Program-made: the position numbers and the translations under genes | The notes under the pieces: generated by a model | Told to the model about the DNA's origin: nothing | Seen by the model: the letters and a program-made list of their open reading frames with translations, nothing else | The model's database searches: none | NCBI GenBank assembly: GCA_023129415.1 | Contig: JAGMCF010000198.1 | Location: 1-35,127, forward strand | DNA from: Candidatus Cloacimonadota bacterium | GTDB lineage: Bacteria > Cloacimonadota > Cloacimonadia > JGIOTU-2 | Length of the DNA stretch: 35,127 nucleotides | Direction of reading: 5' to 3' | Shown here: positions 29,170 to 35,127 of the stretch, piece by piece | Layout of the letters: every line of letters starts with the position of its first letter | Position numbering within the stretch: the stretch's first letter is position 1

Positions 29170-29243
29170 GGCCCCATCATCTAGTCTGGTTAGGATATTG
29201 GCCCTTCAAGCCAAAAACATCGGTTCAAATCCGATTGGGGCTA
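29170..29243 (+). tRNA. tRNA-Glu (anticodon TTC), unusual C at position 33
   Basis: Acceptor GGCCCCA/TGGGGCT (one G-T), D arm with GGTTAGGAT, anticodon arm TTGGC-CCTTCAA-GCCAA, T arm ATCGG-TTCAAAT-CCGAT, discriminator A, no CCA. Position 33 reads C instead of the nearly universal T, so the anticodon loop is odd; the assignment to Glu rests on TTC at 34-36 and the Glu-like D arm. Confidence 0.9.
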
Positions 29244-29258
29244 TAAAATTTAAATGAT

Positions 29259-30011
29259 ATGATTACAATTAAAACAAAAAAAGAAATTGAGATTATTCGT
29301 CAGAATGGAAAGATTGTAGCAAAGACTTTAGATTTGTTATGTAGGTCAGCCCTTCCTGGTGTTAGTACTAATTCTTTAGATATTATAGCTGCTAAATTTA
29401 TTTGTGATAATGGTGCTATTCCTTCAAGTTTAGGATATAATGGTTTTCCAAAGTCGATTTGTGTTTCGATAAATGAAGAGATTGTTCATGGAATAGCTTC
29501 AGGTAGAAGACTTGAAGAAGGACAAATAGTAACTTTTGATGTTTGTCTTAAAAAAGATGGATTACACGCGGATGCTGCTGTTACTGTTCCAGTTGGGAAT
29601 GTTTCGGAGAAAGCAAAAAAGTTGATAGATGTTTGTAATGAAAGTTTAAATATGGGTATGAAAGAGGCAATTGTTGGAAATAGATTTAGTCATATATCAT
29701 TCGCTGTTTATAGATATGTAAAAAGTCAAGGGCATAGAGTTATTCGTGATTATGGAGGGCATGGAATAGGTAAGGAGTTGCATGAAGATCCTTTCATTCC
29801 GAATTATCATTGTAAATGTAAAAAACTTGGTCCTGTAATACAAAACGGAATGGTATTTGCTATTGAACCTATGATTTGTATTGGAAAAAGGTTTGTGAAA
29901 GTTTTAGATGATAAGTGGACAGTAGTTACTAAAGATAATTCTTTATCAGCTCATTGTGAACATACTATTGCAATTATTGATGGTAAACCAGAAATTTTAA
30001 CTAAATTATAA
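29259..30011 (+). CDS. map: Methionine aminopeptidase, type I
   Basis: 250 residues, full length for bacterial type I MetAP. All five metal ligands are present: D94 (VTFDV), D105 (LHADAA), H168 (GGHGIG), E203 (AIEPM), E234 (HCEHT), plus H77 (EIVHGIA) for the substrate. It removes the initiator Met from nascent proteins. The enzyme is cytoplasmic. The gene begins 15 bases after tRNA-Glu with no Shine-Dalgarno match, unlike almost every other gene here, so its translation may be unusual. MetAP is rare in phages. Confidence 0.93.
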   Translation: MITIKTKKEIEIIRQNGKIVAKTLDLLCRSALPGVSTNSLDIIAAKFICDNGAIPSSLGYNGFPKSICVSINEEIVHGIASGRRLEEGQIVTFDVCLKKDGLHADAAVTVPVGNVSEKAKKLIDVCNESLNMGMKEAIVGNRFSHISFAVYRYVKSQGHRVIRDYGGHGIGKELHEDPFIPNYHCKCKKLGPVIQNGMVFAIEPMICIGKRFVKVLDDKWTVVTKDNSLSAHCEHTIAIIDGKPEILTKL

Positions 30012-30021
30012 AGGAGATTAT

Positions 30022-30492
30022 ATGCCTAGAGGAGGAAGAGTTGTATCAATTAGGAATAGTATATTTGTGGGTTTATTGATCGGGGTTTTTATATTAGGTG
30101 TGAGTTTAATTTCTTTAGTATTGATTGTTAAAAATAAACCTTTTGAACAGGAACTAATAAAGGTTTCTGTTGAGAATGGGATGGTTATGGAAATGGTTGC
30201 AACTGGCTATGCAATTGGTCCTCCATACAATTCTATTACAAGAAGTGGTCATCCTGTGATAAATTTAGGGTATTTTAAAATGGGGGATGAAAATATATTT
30301 ACTGTAGCTGCTGATAAAAATGTTCTTCCAATGGGTAGTTTGATTTATATTGATAGTTTAGGAATTGGAATGGTTCAAGATACTGGGACTGCTATAAAAG
30401 GAATGAGACTTGATATTTGTTTTACAACAATGGATGAGGCTATGCAATTTGGTAAGAAAAAAGTAAAAGTTATAGTTCTTAGGAGGAAATAA
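30022..30492 (+). CDS. 3D-domain (MltA-like) cell-wall protein, membrane-anchored
   Basis: 156 residues. TM anchor at about 12-36. The 3D domain follows: MVATGYAIGPPYNSITRSG, VAADKNVLPMGSLIYI (D98), VQDTGTAIKGMRLDIC (D120, D131), FGKKKVKVIVL. The three Asp form the active-site cluster of this double-psi barrel, as in YocH/MltA-type muralytic proteins. Topology suggests the catalytic part lies outside the cytoplasmic membrane, attacking peptidoglycan. It may act with the amidase at 7962. AAAGGAG ahead. Confidence 0.85.
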   Translation: MPRGGRVVSIRNSIFVGLLIGVFILGVSLISLVLIVKNKPFEQELIKVSVENGMVMEMVATGYAIGPPYNSITRSGHPVINLGYFKMGDENIFTVAADKNVLPMGSLIYIDSLGIGMVQDTGTAIKGMRLDICFTTMDEAMQFGKKKVKVIVLRRK

Positions 30493-30493
30493 A

Positions 30494-30622
30494 ATGAAAA
30501 AAAATGAGAAACGAATGATTTTTAATTCTATGCTTTTAAAATGGGATACTTTGTTTAAACATTGGAAAACTGATATGGATGATAAATATGGAAAAGGAAA
30601 ATGGGATAAACATTTTGAGTAA
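30494..30622 (+). CDS. Hypothetical 42-aa protein
   Basis: ATG after AGGAGG, one base behind the preceding stop. Basic and Trp-rich (LLKWDTLFKHWKTDMDDKYG). Not recognised. Confidence 0.55.
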   Translation: MKKNEKRMIFNSMLLKWDTLFKHWKTDMDDKYGKGKWDKHFE

Positions 30623-30661
30623 AAAATTGACTGATAGAAAAGGTTAATTTTGTGTTATTTT

Positions 30662-30679
30662 TGTGTATTTTATAATAGA
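30662..30679 (+). promoter_or_regulatory. Putative promoter, variant core
   Basis: TGTGTATTTTATAATAGAGG with TATAAT at 30671-30676, 13 bp ahead of ATG. Same pattern as 2395 and 5977. Confidence 0.5.
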
Positions 30680-30688
30680 GGTGATGTA

Positions 30689-31144
30689 ATGGATAGAGTA
30701 CAGCTTAAAAAGTATGTATATTTAGCTGGGAAAATATCTATTGGTGATAAGAATACTTTTTATCGTAATGAAGCTGCAGAGAAGTTGAGAAAAGCAGGTT
30801 TTGCATGTCTTGACCCATTAAGATCTAAAAGAGACACTTCTAAATGGAAAACACTTGAACCTTCAGAGATAGTATATAGGGATCTTCAAGATGTGAAACG
30901 GGCGAGCGTTGTTCTTGCAGTAATAAATGAAGAGGGTAAGAAAATATCTTTTGGTACTCCTTGTGAATGTATGTTTGCTTGGGTAAATCATATTCCAGTA
31001 GTTCTTGTTTCTAACAATGAAGCTTTAAGAAATCATTTTTGGGTTAAGATAATTTGTTCCCGCGTTTTTGCTAAACTTGATGAAGCAATTGATTACATTA
31101 TTGATTGGCATGGCAATGATGAAGAGATTAGTGATAATGAATAG
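30689..31144 (+). CDS. Nucleoside 2-deoxyribosyltransferase-like protein
   Basis: 151 residues; ATG at 30689 with GAGGTGATG ahead, the upstream TTG being inside the promoter. YLAGKI at the N-terminus, FYRNEAAEKLRKAGFACLDP, then IVYRDLQDVKRASVVLAVIN and SFGTPCECMFAW (E93, the position of the family's nucleophile). This is the layout of the deoxyribosyltransferase/YtoQ-like superfamily, which cleaves or swaps bases on deoxynucleosides. Probably nucleotide scavenging or base-analogue metabolism. Confidence 0.82.
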   Translation: MDRVQLKKYVYLAGKISIGDKNTFYRNEAAEKLRKAGFACLDPLRSKRDTSKWKTLEPSEIVYRDLQDVKRASVVLAVINEEGKKISFGTPCECMFAWVNHIPVVLVSNNEALRNHFWVKIICSRVFAKLDEAIDYIIDWHGNDEEISDNE

Positions 31145-31153
31145 TTTCATTTT

Positions 31154-31180
31154 TTGACAAAAGGTCCTATAATAGATAAT
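31154..31180 (+). promoter_or_regulatory. Putative promoter of a micro-transcript
   Basis: TTGACA at 31154-31159, with TATAAT at 31168-31173 and GATAAT at 31175-31180; the second gives a 15-base spacer. GGAGGG follows immediately. Confidence 0.45.
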
Positions 31181-31192
31181 GGAGGGTTTTCT

Positions 31193-31246
31193 TTGTTCCA
31201 CGATCTAAACAACATTGAGTATACGAAGTTTAAAATGTCTCAATAA
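31193..31246 (+). CDS. Possible 17-aa microprotein (TTG start)
   Basis: GGAGGG six bases before TTG, then codons for MFHDLNNIEYTKFKMSQ; the stop touches the terminator stem. It could equally be a small non-coding RNA. Confidence 0.33.
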   Translation: MFHDLNNIEYTKFKMSQ

Positions 31247-31275
31247 AGGCAGAGGCTCTTAACCTCTGCCTTTAT
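31245..31275 (+). terminator. Strong 11-bp hairpin terminator
   Basis: AAAGGCAGAGG (31245-31255) and CCTCTGCCTTT (31263-31273) are exact complements with a seven-base loop, followed by TATAAT rather than a T-run; the stem ends in AAA/TTT so it can also work in reverse. Confidence 0.82.
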
Positions 31276-31302
31276 AATCAATAAATGTTTTTGGGAAAAA
31301 TT

Positions 31303-31410
31303 ATGTTAAATTTTTGGAGTTGTTCAGATACAATTACTATTACTTTTATATATGTTCCTGATTATATTAGTCCTTATCCTTATAGTTATGATGATCTTTC
31401 ATTATACTAG
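31303..31410 (+). CDS. Possible 35-aa Tyr/Ser/Pro-rich protein
   Basis: MLNFWSCSDTITITFIYVPD with a Tyr/Pro/Asp-rich end. Codons here (TTA, AAT, GAT, TAT, AGT, CCT) match the rest of the window. The competing frame from ATG 31352 would give the next gene a TM N-terminus but needs CTG, GTC and ATC codons that are rare here. Weak ribosome site (GGGA). Confidence 0.4.
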   Translation: MLNFWSCSDTITITFIYVPDYISPYPYSYDDLSLY

Positions 31411-31423
31411 GAAGGAGAAAGTA

Positions 31424-31663
31424 ATGTACGATATAAAAATGATAAGTGAAGGGAAGAAGCGGTTTAAAGATTTGTATGTAAAGTCTATGGAGGAAAGGCA
31501 GAAGCTTCGAGAAACAAATGGATATAGGTTAGCATTATTGGATTTGTGGGAAATGGCTGCAACTTCTGTAATTGTTCCGCAAGGAATATGTCTTTTAGGT
31601 AAAGCAGTAATTAAACTTGTTGCTGGTGAAATAAAAATTCAGAAAAATATAGATGATAAGTGA
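31424..31663 (+). CDS. Hypothetical 79-aa protein
   Basis: ATG 31424 has GAAGGAG at ideal distance. YDIKMISEGKKRFKDLYVKS helix, then LALLDLWEMAATSVIVPQGI and LLGKAVIKLVAGEI. A longer version from ATG 31352 would add a TM helix and cannot be ruled out. Not recognised. Confidence 0.6.
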   Translation: MYDIKMISEGKKRFKDLYVKSMEERQKLRETNGYRLALLDLWEMAATSVIVPQGICLLGKAVIKLVAGEIKIQKNIDDK

Positions 31664-31669
31664 GGAGAA

Positions 31670-31936
31670 GTGAAAATAGATCTAACTACAGAAGGAATTA
31701 AGAATCATTTAAAAGATCTTAATGAAGAGTTTAAGAAAGAACTCTGCTTCGCGTATAAAGGCCGAAAGATCGATGATGTCTTTCTTGAAAAAATAAAAAA
31801 GAAAGTAAGTGAAAAGTTATCTGATATACTTGTTGATAAAATATTTAATGATAATGTTCATATAAAAGTTTCTCATGAAGGTTCTGATAAAAGAATGATT
31901 GTAGTAGATATTTTTATAAAAGAGGTAAAGAAATGA
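31670..31936 (+). CDS. Hypothetical 88-aa protein (GTG start)
   Basis: No ATG is available; GTG 31670 lies only two bases after AGGAG, closer than usual. TTEGIKNHLKDLNEEFKKEL helix, then Lys-rich helices and a strand pair (VHIKVSHEGSDKRMIVVDIF). Overlaps the kinase start by four bases. Not recognised. Confidence 0.6.
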   Translation: MKIDLTTEGIKNHLKDLNEEFKKELCFAYKGRKIDDVFLEKIKKKVSEKLSDILVDKIFNDNVHIKVSHEGSDKRMIVVDIFIKEVKK

Positions 31937-32655
31937 AGTCATTAATTTTATTGCATGGTAAAGCAAGGTCTGGAAAAGGTGAAGTTGCAAAGAGGTTATG
32001 TGAGAAATATGGTTATGTAGAAGTTGGGTTTGCTGATTATTTAAAAGAATTAGCAGTTGAAGTATTTGGTTGGGATCCTAGTGAGATTTGGATAAATAGA
32101 ACACCGGCAAGTAGAAAGTTCATGCAACTTTTAGGAAATGAAATAGGTAGAGCAAAAAATTTTGATTTTTGGATTAAAAAACTTGAAGAAAGATTAAAAG
32201 GTAAATATAAAGGTAAGAATATTGTGGTTTCTGATTTAAGATATTGGAATGAAGCTGAGTGGGGTAAAAATAGTGGTGGGCAGTTGTGGTATCTTTGGAG
32301 ATCAGGGGCTAAAAAAATGATAGAAGGAAATCCAGAACATGCATCAGAACAAGATTTAGAAAATTGGAAAGATTGGGATTATACTATTATAAATGATGGT
32401 ACAATTGAAGATTTGTATAGAGAAGTAGATGGAATAATAGAAAAAGATAGTATTGAGAAGAAAAAAGAAGAAGTTAAAAGCAATAAGAAGAAAAATGTTG
32501 AGACTAGAGCCTTATTATTACAAGATCTTATAGAAATTTTTGTAGATTCTCCAATGGATGGTCAAACTTTAAATAGAATAGTCACGGGTTTAGATGCGTT
32601 TGGATGGAAAAAAGTTGGAACTTTTCCTCTGAGGAAATGGAAAGGGCTACATTAA
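31933..32655 (+). CDS. Deoxynucleoside monophosphate kinase (T4 gp1-like)
   Basis: 240 residues. P-loop GKARSGKGE (9-17), GFADYLKELAVEVFGWDPSE, FMQLLGNEIGR, and VVSDLRYWNEAE, all as in phage dNMP kinases, which phosphorylate dNMPs to dNDPs for replication. Residues about 175-240 form a Lys/Glu-rich linker and an extra C-terminal domain (RALLLQDLIEIFVDSPMDGQ) not needed for the kinase fold. ATGA overlap with the previous gene; a terminator follows. Confidence 0.87.
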   Translation: MKSLILLHGKARSGKGEVAKRLCEKYGYVEVGFADYLKELAVEVFGWDPSEIWINRTPASRKFMQLLGNEIGRAKNFDFWIKKLEERLKGKYKGKNIVVSDLRYWNEAEWGKNSGGQLWYLWRSGAKKMIEGNPEHASEQDLENWKDWDYTIINDGTIEDLYREVDGIIEKDSIEKKKEEVKSNKKKNVETRALLLQDLIEIFVDSPMDGQTLNRIVTGLDAFGWKKVGTFPLRKWKGLH

Positions 32656-32657
32656 GC

Positions 32658-32690
32658 GTCAAGCAAAGTGTAAAACTTTGACTCTTTTTC
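32658..32690 (+). terminator. Probable intrinsic terminator
   Basis: CAAAG (32664-32668) pairs with CTTTG (32676-32680), alternatively GTCAA (32658) with TTGAC (32678); TCTTTTTC follows. Placed directly after the kinase stop. Confidence 0.6.
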
Positions 32691-32699
32691 ACTAAATAA

Positions 32700-32802
32700 T
32701 GACTAAAGCCTCGAAAAATTGAGGTGGTCGGGACCTGTTACGGCAGGATCTAAAGTATGGGTACTGTCTTTAATCATAACAATGCCCATACTTATACTTT
32801 AA
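32700..32802 (+). ncRNA. Structured leader with three hairpins before the portal gene
   Basis: CCTC/GAGG (32709-32724), GACCTG/CAGG-A-TC (32732-32750) and AAGTATGGG/CCCATACTT (32753-32793). TAAAGTAT (32751-32758) can alternatively pair with ATACTTTA (32794-32801). The segment is clearly richer in G and C than its surroundings and contains no ORF. It could be a cis-acting RNA (antitermination or switch) or a packaging site. Confidence 0.55.
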
Positions 32803-32900
32803 ATTTAGAAAATAATGTTTACAAAAATATTGAAAGTAATTTTTTCAGCTATAATTAGTTTTATAAAATGGTGGTTTGAATAAAATAAAGGAGGAAATAA

Positions 32901-35127
32901 TTGGGTTATCTTATTGGTGGACGTATGGTGAATACCGACACATATGGAAAAGGTAAGAAAACAAATCAAGGAATAATTAAAGTACCTGAATTTAAAGCAG
33001 TTCGGGGAGCTCCTCTTAATAAAACTCAAGATTTTCAAGCAAGAATAAGATCACAAGCCGCTGATATAAGTCGAACCGCTCCTACTTTTAATGATCCACG
33101 TTATACATTTACTACTCTTTCTATTCCTACTGATTTAAGAACTTTAAATGGATTATATAGATTTTTCGATGATACTGATCCAATAGTAGGAAATGCAATT
33201 CGTCTTCATACAGAATTTCCTCTTGCAGGTTACGCATTTTCAGATTGTGGTGATCCTGGTATTAAAGCTCATTATGAAGAAATGTGGGATCGTATTCATG
33301 GGGATCAATTACTATTTGATTTAGGATTAGAATACTGGCGTATTGGTAATGTATTTTTATTTGGAGCTTGGAATGAAGTAGATTTTATGTGGGATCAGTT
33401 TGCAATTTTGAATCCAGATTATGTAACGGTTGATACTACATGGTTAAGTGACAAACCCTTGATTAAATTACAACCTGATGAAGCATTGAAAAGAATTGTA
33501 ACTACAGGACAACCTAAGTTTTTATATGAACAGTTATCTCCAGAAATTATTAAATATGTTCGCTTAGGTCAAGAAATTCCACTTGATCCTAATAATACAT
33601 TTTTTATTGCTCATAATAAAGCTCCTTATGAAGCTCTTGGAAAGTCAATTATTAAACGTCTTTTGAAAATGTTGATTTATGAAGATAGACTTAACATGGC
33701 TAATTTTGCTATTGCTACAAGACAAGTGATTCCAATTACTGTAGTAAAGTTGGGTGACCCGGCTTCGGTTGAGGAAGATCATCTTGTTACATATTACGAA
33801 AATGAGCAACTTAAAATGAAAACATTTAAACAATTATGGGATGATTATGATGGAATTATTACCTCGCATGGTGATGGAAAAGAAGTTAAGGATGTAAGTC
33901 ATTATAATCTTAAAGTAAAATCTTTAAAAGAAGATGGAACACAAGTTTGGAATCCTATTGAAAGTATTTTACGTCATCCAACTCCTGATGAAGTTGTTGA
34001 AGTTACTACTCCTCTTTCGACACTTCGAATGACAGAAGGTCATGGGTTAGTGAGAGTTAATCCAGATACTTTAGCTTTTGAACACACCACTCCTAAACAA
34101 TTAGAAGAACGCGAAGCTCCTTCAGTTGTATCTATGGATCATTATGAATATTTAGTAAAGGCTGATAAAGTTTTTGATTTACCTTTAACAACTGACTTAG
34201 TATATTTAATAGGTTTGTGGACTGCTGATGGTAGTTTTTTAGGTCATAGAAATGTTAAGGGGAAACGTATTGTATCAAGGAAAAATGTACAAATTAGTAA
34301 TAAAAATAAAGGTATTGGTTCTTATTTAGTTAAATTACCTTATAAAATTTCAGAATATATTAGTGATTCGGACATTTCATATCATATTATATTTCCAGAG
34401 TTGGTTGAGGCTTTAGTAAATTACTATGAAGTTCCTTATAAAAACGGCAGCCATGCTAAAACTGGTAAAGAAAAAGTTCCCCAGGAAATATTATTTAATG
34501 AAAATAAAAAAGTTGTAGGTGCATTTTTTGCAGGAGTTTTTGATGGAGATGGTTGGGTTAATGATGATGAGTTGGGAGTTTCGTGTGGAGCATCAAAAGA
34601 ATATCATCATTGGTTGTCATTAGCTTTACTGGCTCAAGGTATTCAAAGTAGAGTCAATGACAGAAAAGGTACTGTTTGTCCAGAATGTAGAATATCGGGA
34701 AAGAAAAACAGATTAAAGTTTTTTGATTTAGTTTCTTCTTACGTTCAACATAGTAAGAAAAAATTATATATAGAAAATTATTTAAAATCGCTTTTTGTAG
34801 CTTACCGTATTAATCAAGACAAAACGTATGTATATGATTTGGATAAAAAACAAAAAGAAATTTTATTTAAAGATAGTAGTTATAGAAGTGATGATGGCAG
34901 TCATCCACTAACTTTAGTATTGAAACATAAACGTGTTAACCAAAATTTAATTTCTAAAGCTGGAGTAGATTGTGAAGCTAAAACAGTTTGTCAAAATTTG
35001 TTTGGTATGGCTGTAACTAAAATTGAAAGAAAAAAGAAATCAAGCAAATATGTTTATGATTTAATGCTCCGAGATAATCCACACATATATTTAACTGCTG
35101 GGGACGGTTGGCTTCTCACGTTCAACA
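32901..35127 (+). CDS. Portal protein with in-frame intein (3' partial)
   Basis: TTG start at 32901 with perfect AAAGGAGG. Residues 1-288 are the N-terminal portal extein: a disordered, basic start, DDTDPIVGNAIRLHTEFPLA, DLGLEYWRIGNVFLFGAWNE and GKSIIKRLLKMLIYEDRLNM with ATRQVIPITVVKLGDP. Portals form the ring through which DNA is packaged and tail joined. From residue 289 the reading frame enters an intein; the window ends at its last Asn, so the rest of the portal lies outside. Confidence 0.88.
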   Translation, partial: MGYLIGGRMVNTDTYGKGKKTNQGIIKVPEFKAVRGAPLNKTQDFQARIRSQAADISRTAPTFNDPRYTFTTLSIPTDLRTLNGLYRFFDDTDPIVGNAIRLHTEFPLAGYAFSDCGDPGIKAHYEEMWDRIHGDQLLFDLGLEYWRIGNVFLFGAWNEVDFMWDQFAILNPDYVTVDTTWLSDKPLIKLQPDEALKRIVTTGQPKFLYEQLSPEIIKYVRLGQEIPLDPNNTFFIAHNKAPYEALGKSIIKRLLKMLIYEDRLNMANFAIATRQVIPITVVKLGDPASVEEDHLVTYYENEQLKMKTFKQLWDDYDGIITSHGDGKEVKDVSHYNLKVKSLKEDGTQVWNPIESILRHPTPDEVVEVTTPLSTLRMTEGHGLVRVNPDTLAFEHTTPKQLEEREAPSVVSMDHYEYLVKADKVFDLPLTTDLVYLIGLWTADGSFLGHRNVKGKRIVSRKNVQISNKNKGIGSYLVKLPYKISEYISDSDISYHIIFPELVEALVNYYEVPYKNGSHAKTGKEKVPQEILFNENKKVVGAFFAGVFDGDGWVNDDELGVSCGASKEYHHWLSLALLAQGIQSRVNDRKGTVCPECRISGKKNRLKFFDLVSSYVQHSKKKLYIENYLKSLFVAYRINQDKTYVYDLDKKQKEILFKDSSYRSDDGSHPLTLVLKHKRVNQNLISKAGVDCEAKTVCQNLFGMAVTKIERKKKSSKYVYDLMLRDNPHIYLTAGDGWLLTFN
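33765..35126 (+). mobile_element. Intein with LAGLIDADG (DOD) homing endonuclease, in portal
   Basis: About 454 residues, beginning at Ser (codon 33765; SVEEDHLVTYYENEQLK as block A). Block B: LRMTEGHGLV (T-x-x-H). LAGLIDADG motif 1: LIGLWTADGSF (34206-34238); motif 2: FFAGVFDGDGWV (34524-34559). Between or after them a CPEC pair. Block F: YVYDLMLRDNPHIYL, block G: GWLLTFN. The penultimate residue is Phe, not the usual His. The host Ser and Asn are both at the ends, so splicing seems possible. Confidence 0.88.

Noticed and set aside
31352-31663. A longer TM-containing form of the gene at 31424
   Set aside because: It needs codons rare in this window (CTG, GTC, ATC) and has no ribosome site at 31352, whereas ATG 31424 has a perfect one. 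Not fully excluded.

Overview
The window is a stretch of a large, AT-rich, tailed-phage genome (or a prophage/contig of one). Evidence: a portal protein interrupted by an intein at the right edge, a T7-lysozyme-type amidase, a freestanding homing endonuclease, a dNMP kinase, an RNA ligase, two phage-borne tRNAs, and dozens of short, tightly packed genes with strong AGGAGG-type ribosome binding sites, all on the + strand. TGA, TAA and TAG all act as stops, so the genetic code looks standard. Two lipoprotein-type signal peptides and a 942-residue protein with a signal peptide and a predicted C-terminal outer-membrane barrel ending in Phe suggest a host with an outer membrane. I cannot name the host.

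Layout. 1-2371: the 3' part of a repeat-containing protein (LRV-like repeats, a HExxH domain, a four-times repeated S-L-N-M-R-K-K-A motif), then a Vsr-like homing endonuclease. 2451-5386: a metallophosphoesterase, a small membrane protein, an SppA-like lipoprotein peptidase and an MgtC/SapB membrane protein, closed by a strong terminator (5451-5503). 5534-11768: small genes, a SpoVG homologue, an LpxH-like phosphoesterase, an amidase endolysin and the large outer-membrane-type protein. 11788-17600: Zn-finger and hypothetical proteins, a lipoprotein, an RNA ligase of the DRB0094/Rnl5 type, and a cytoplasmic trypsin-like protease.

17601-18208 is the only long non-coding stretch and carries large inverted repeats. 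From about 18.1 to 26.6 kb lies a cassette region of very short genes. Many are preceded by a nearly identical promoter core (TTGTGTATAATATATT) placed so close to the gene that the Shine-Dalgarno sequence would sit at the very 5' end of the mRNA. This looks like a host-takeover or early-gene region. It also holds tRNA-Lys and two zinc metallopeptidases. 26.7-31.1 kb: widely conserved small phage proteins of unknown function, tRNA-Glu, a methionine aminopeptidase directly behind it, a 3D-domain cell-wall protein and a nucleoside deoxyribosyltransferase-like protein. 31.1-32.7 kb: a possible micro-transcript with its own terminator and a dNMP kinase. 32.7-32.9 kb: a structured leader with several hairpins, then the portal gene, which runs off the window.

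Working together: nucleotide supply (dNMP kinase, deoxyribosyltransferase-like), RNA repair (RNA ligase plus tRNAs, plausibly against anticodon nucleases), lysis and wall degradation (amidase, 3D protein), and an unusually rich set of envelope and proteolysis genes (SppA-like lipoprotein, MgtC-like, peptidase-propeller-barrel protein, trypsin-like protease, further HExxH proteins). Assignments are by eye from motifs; no database search was run.
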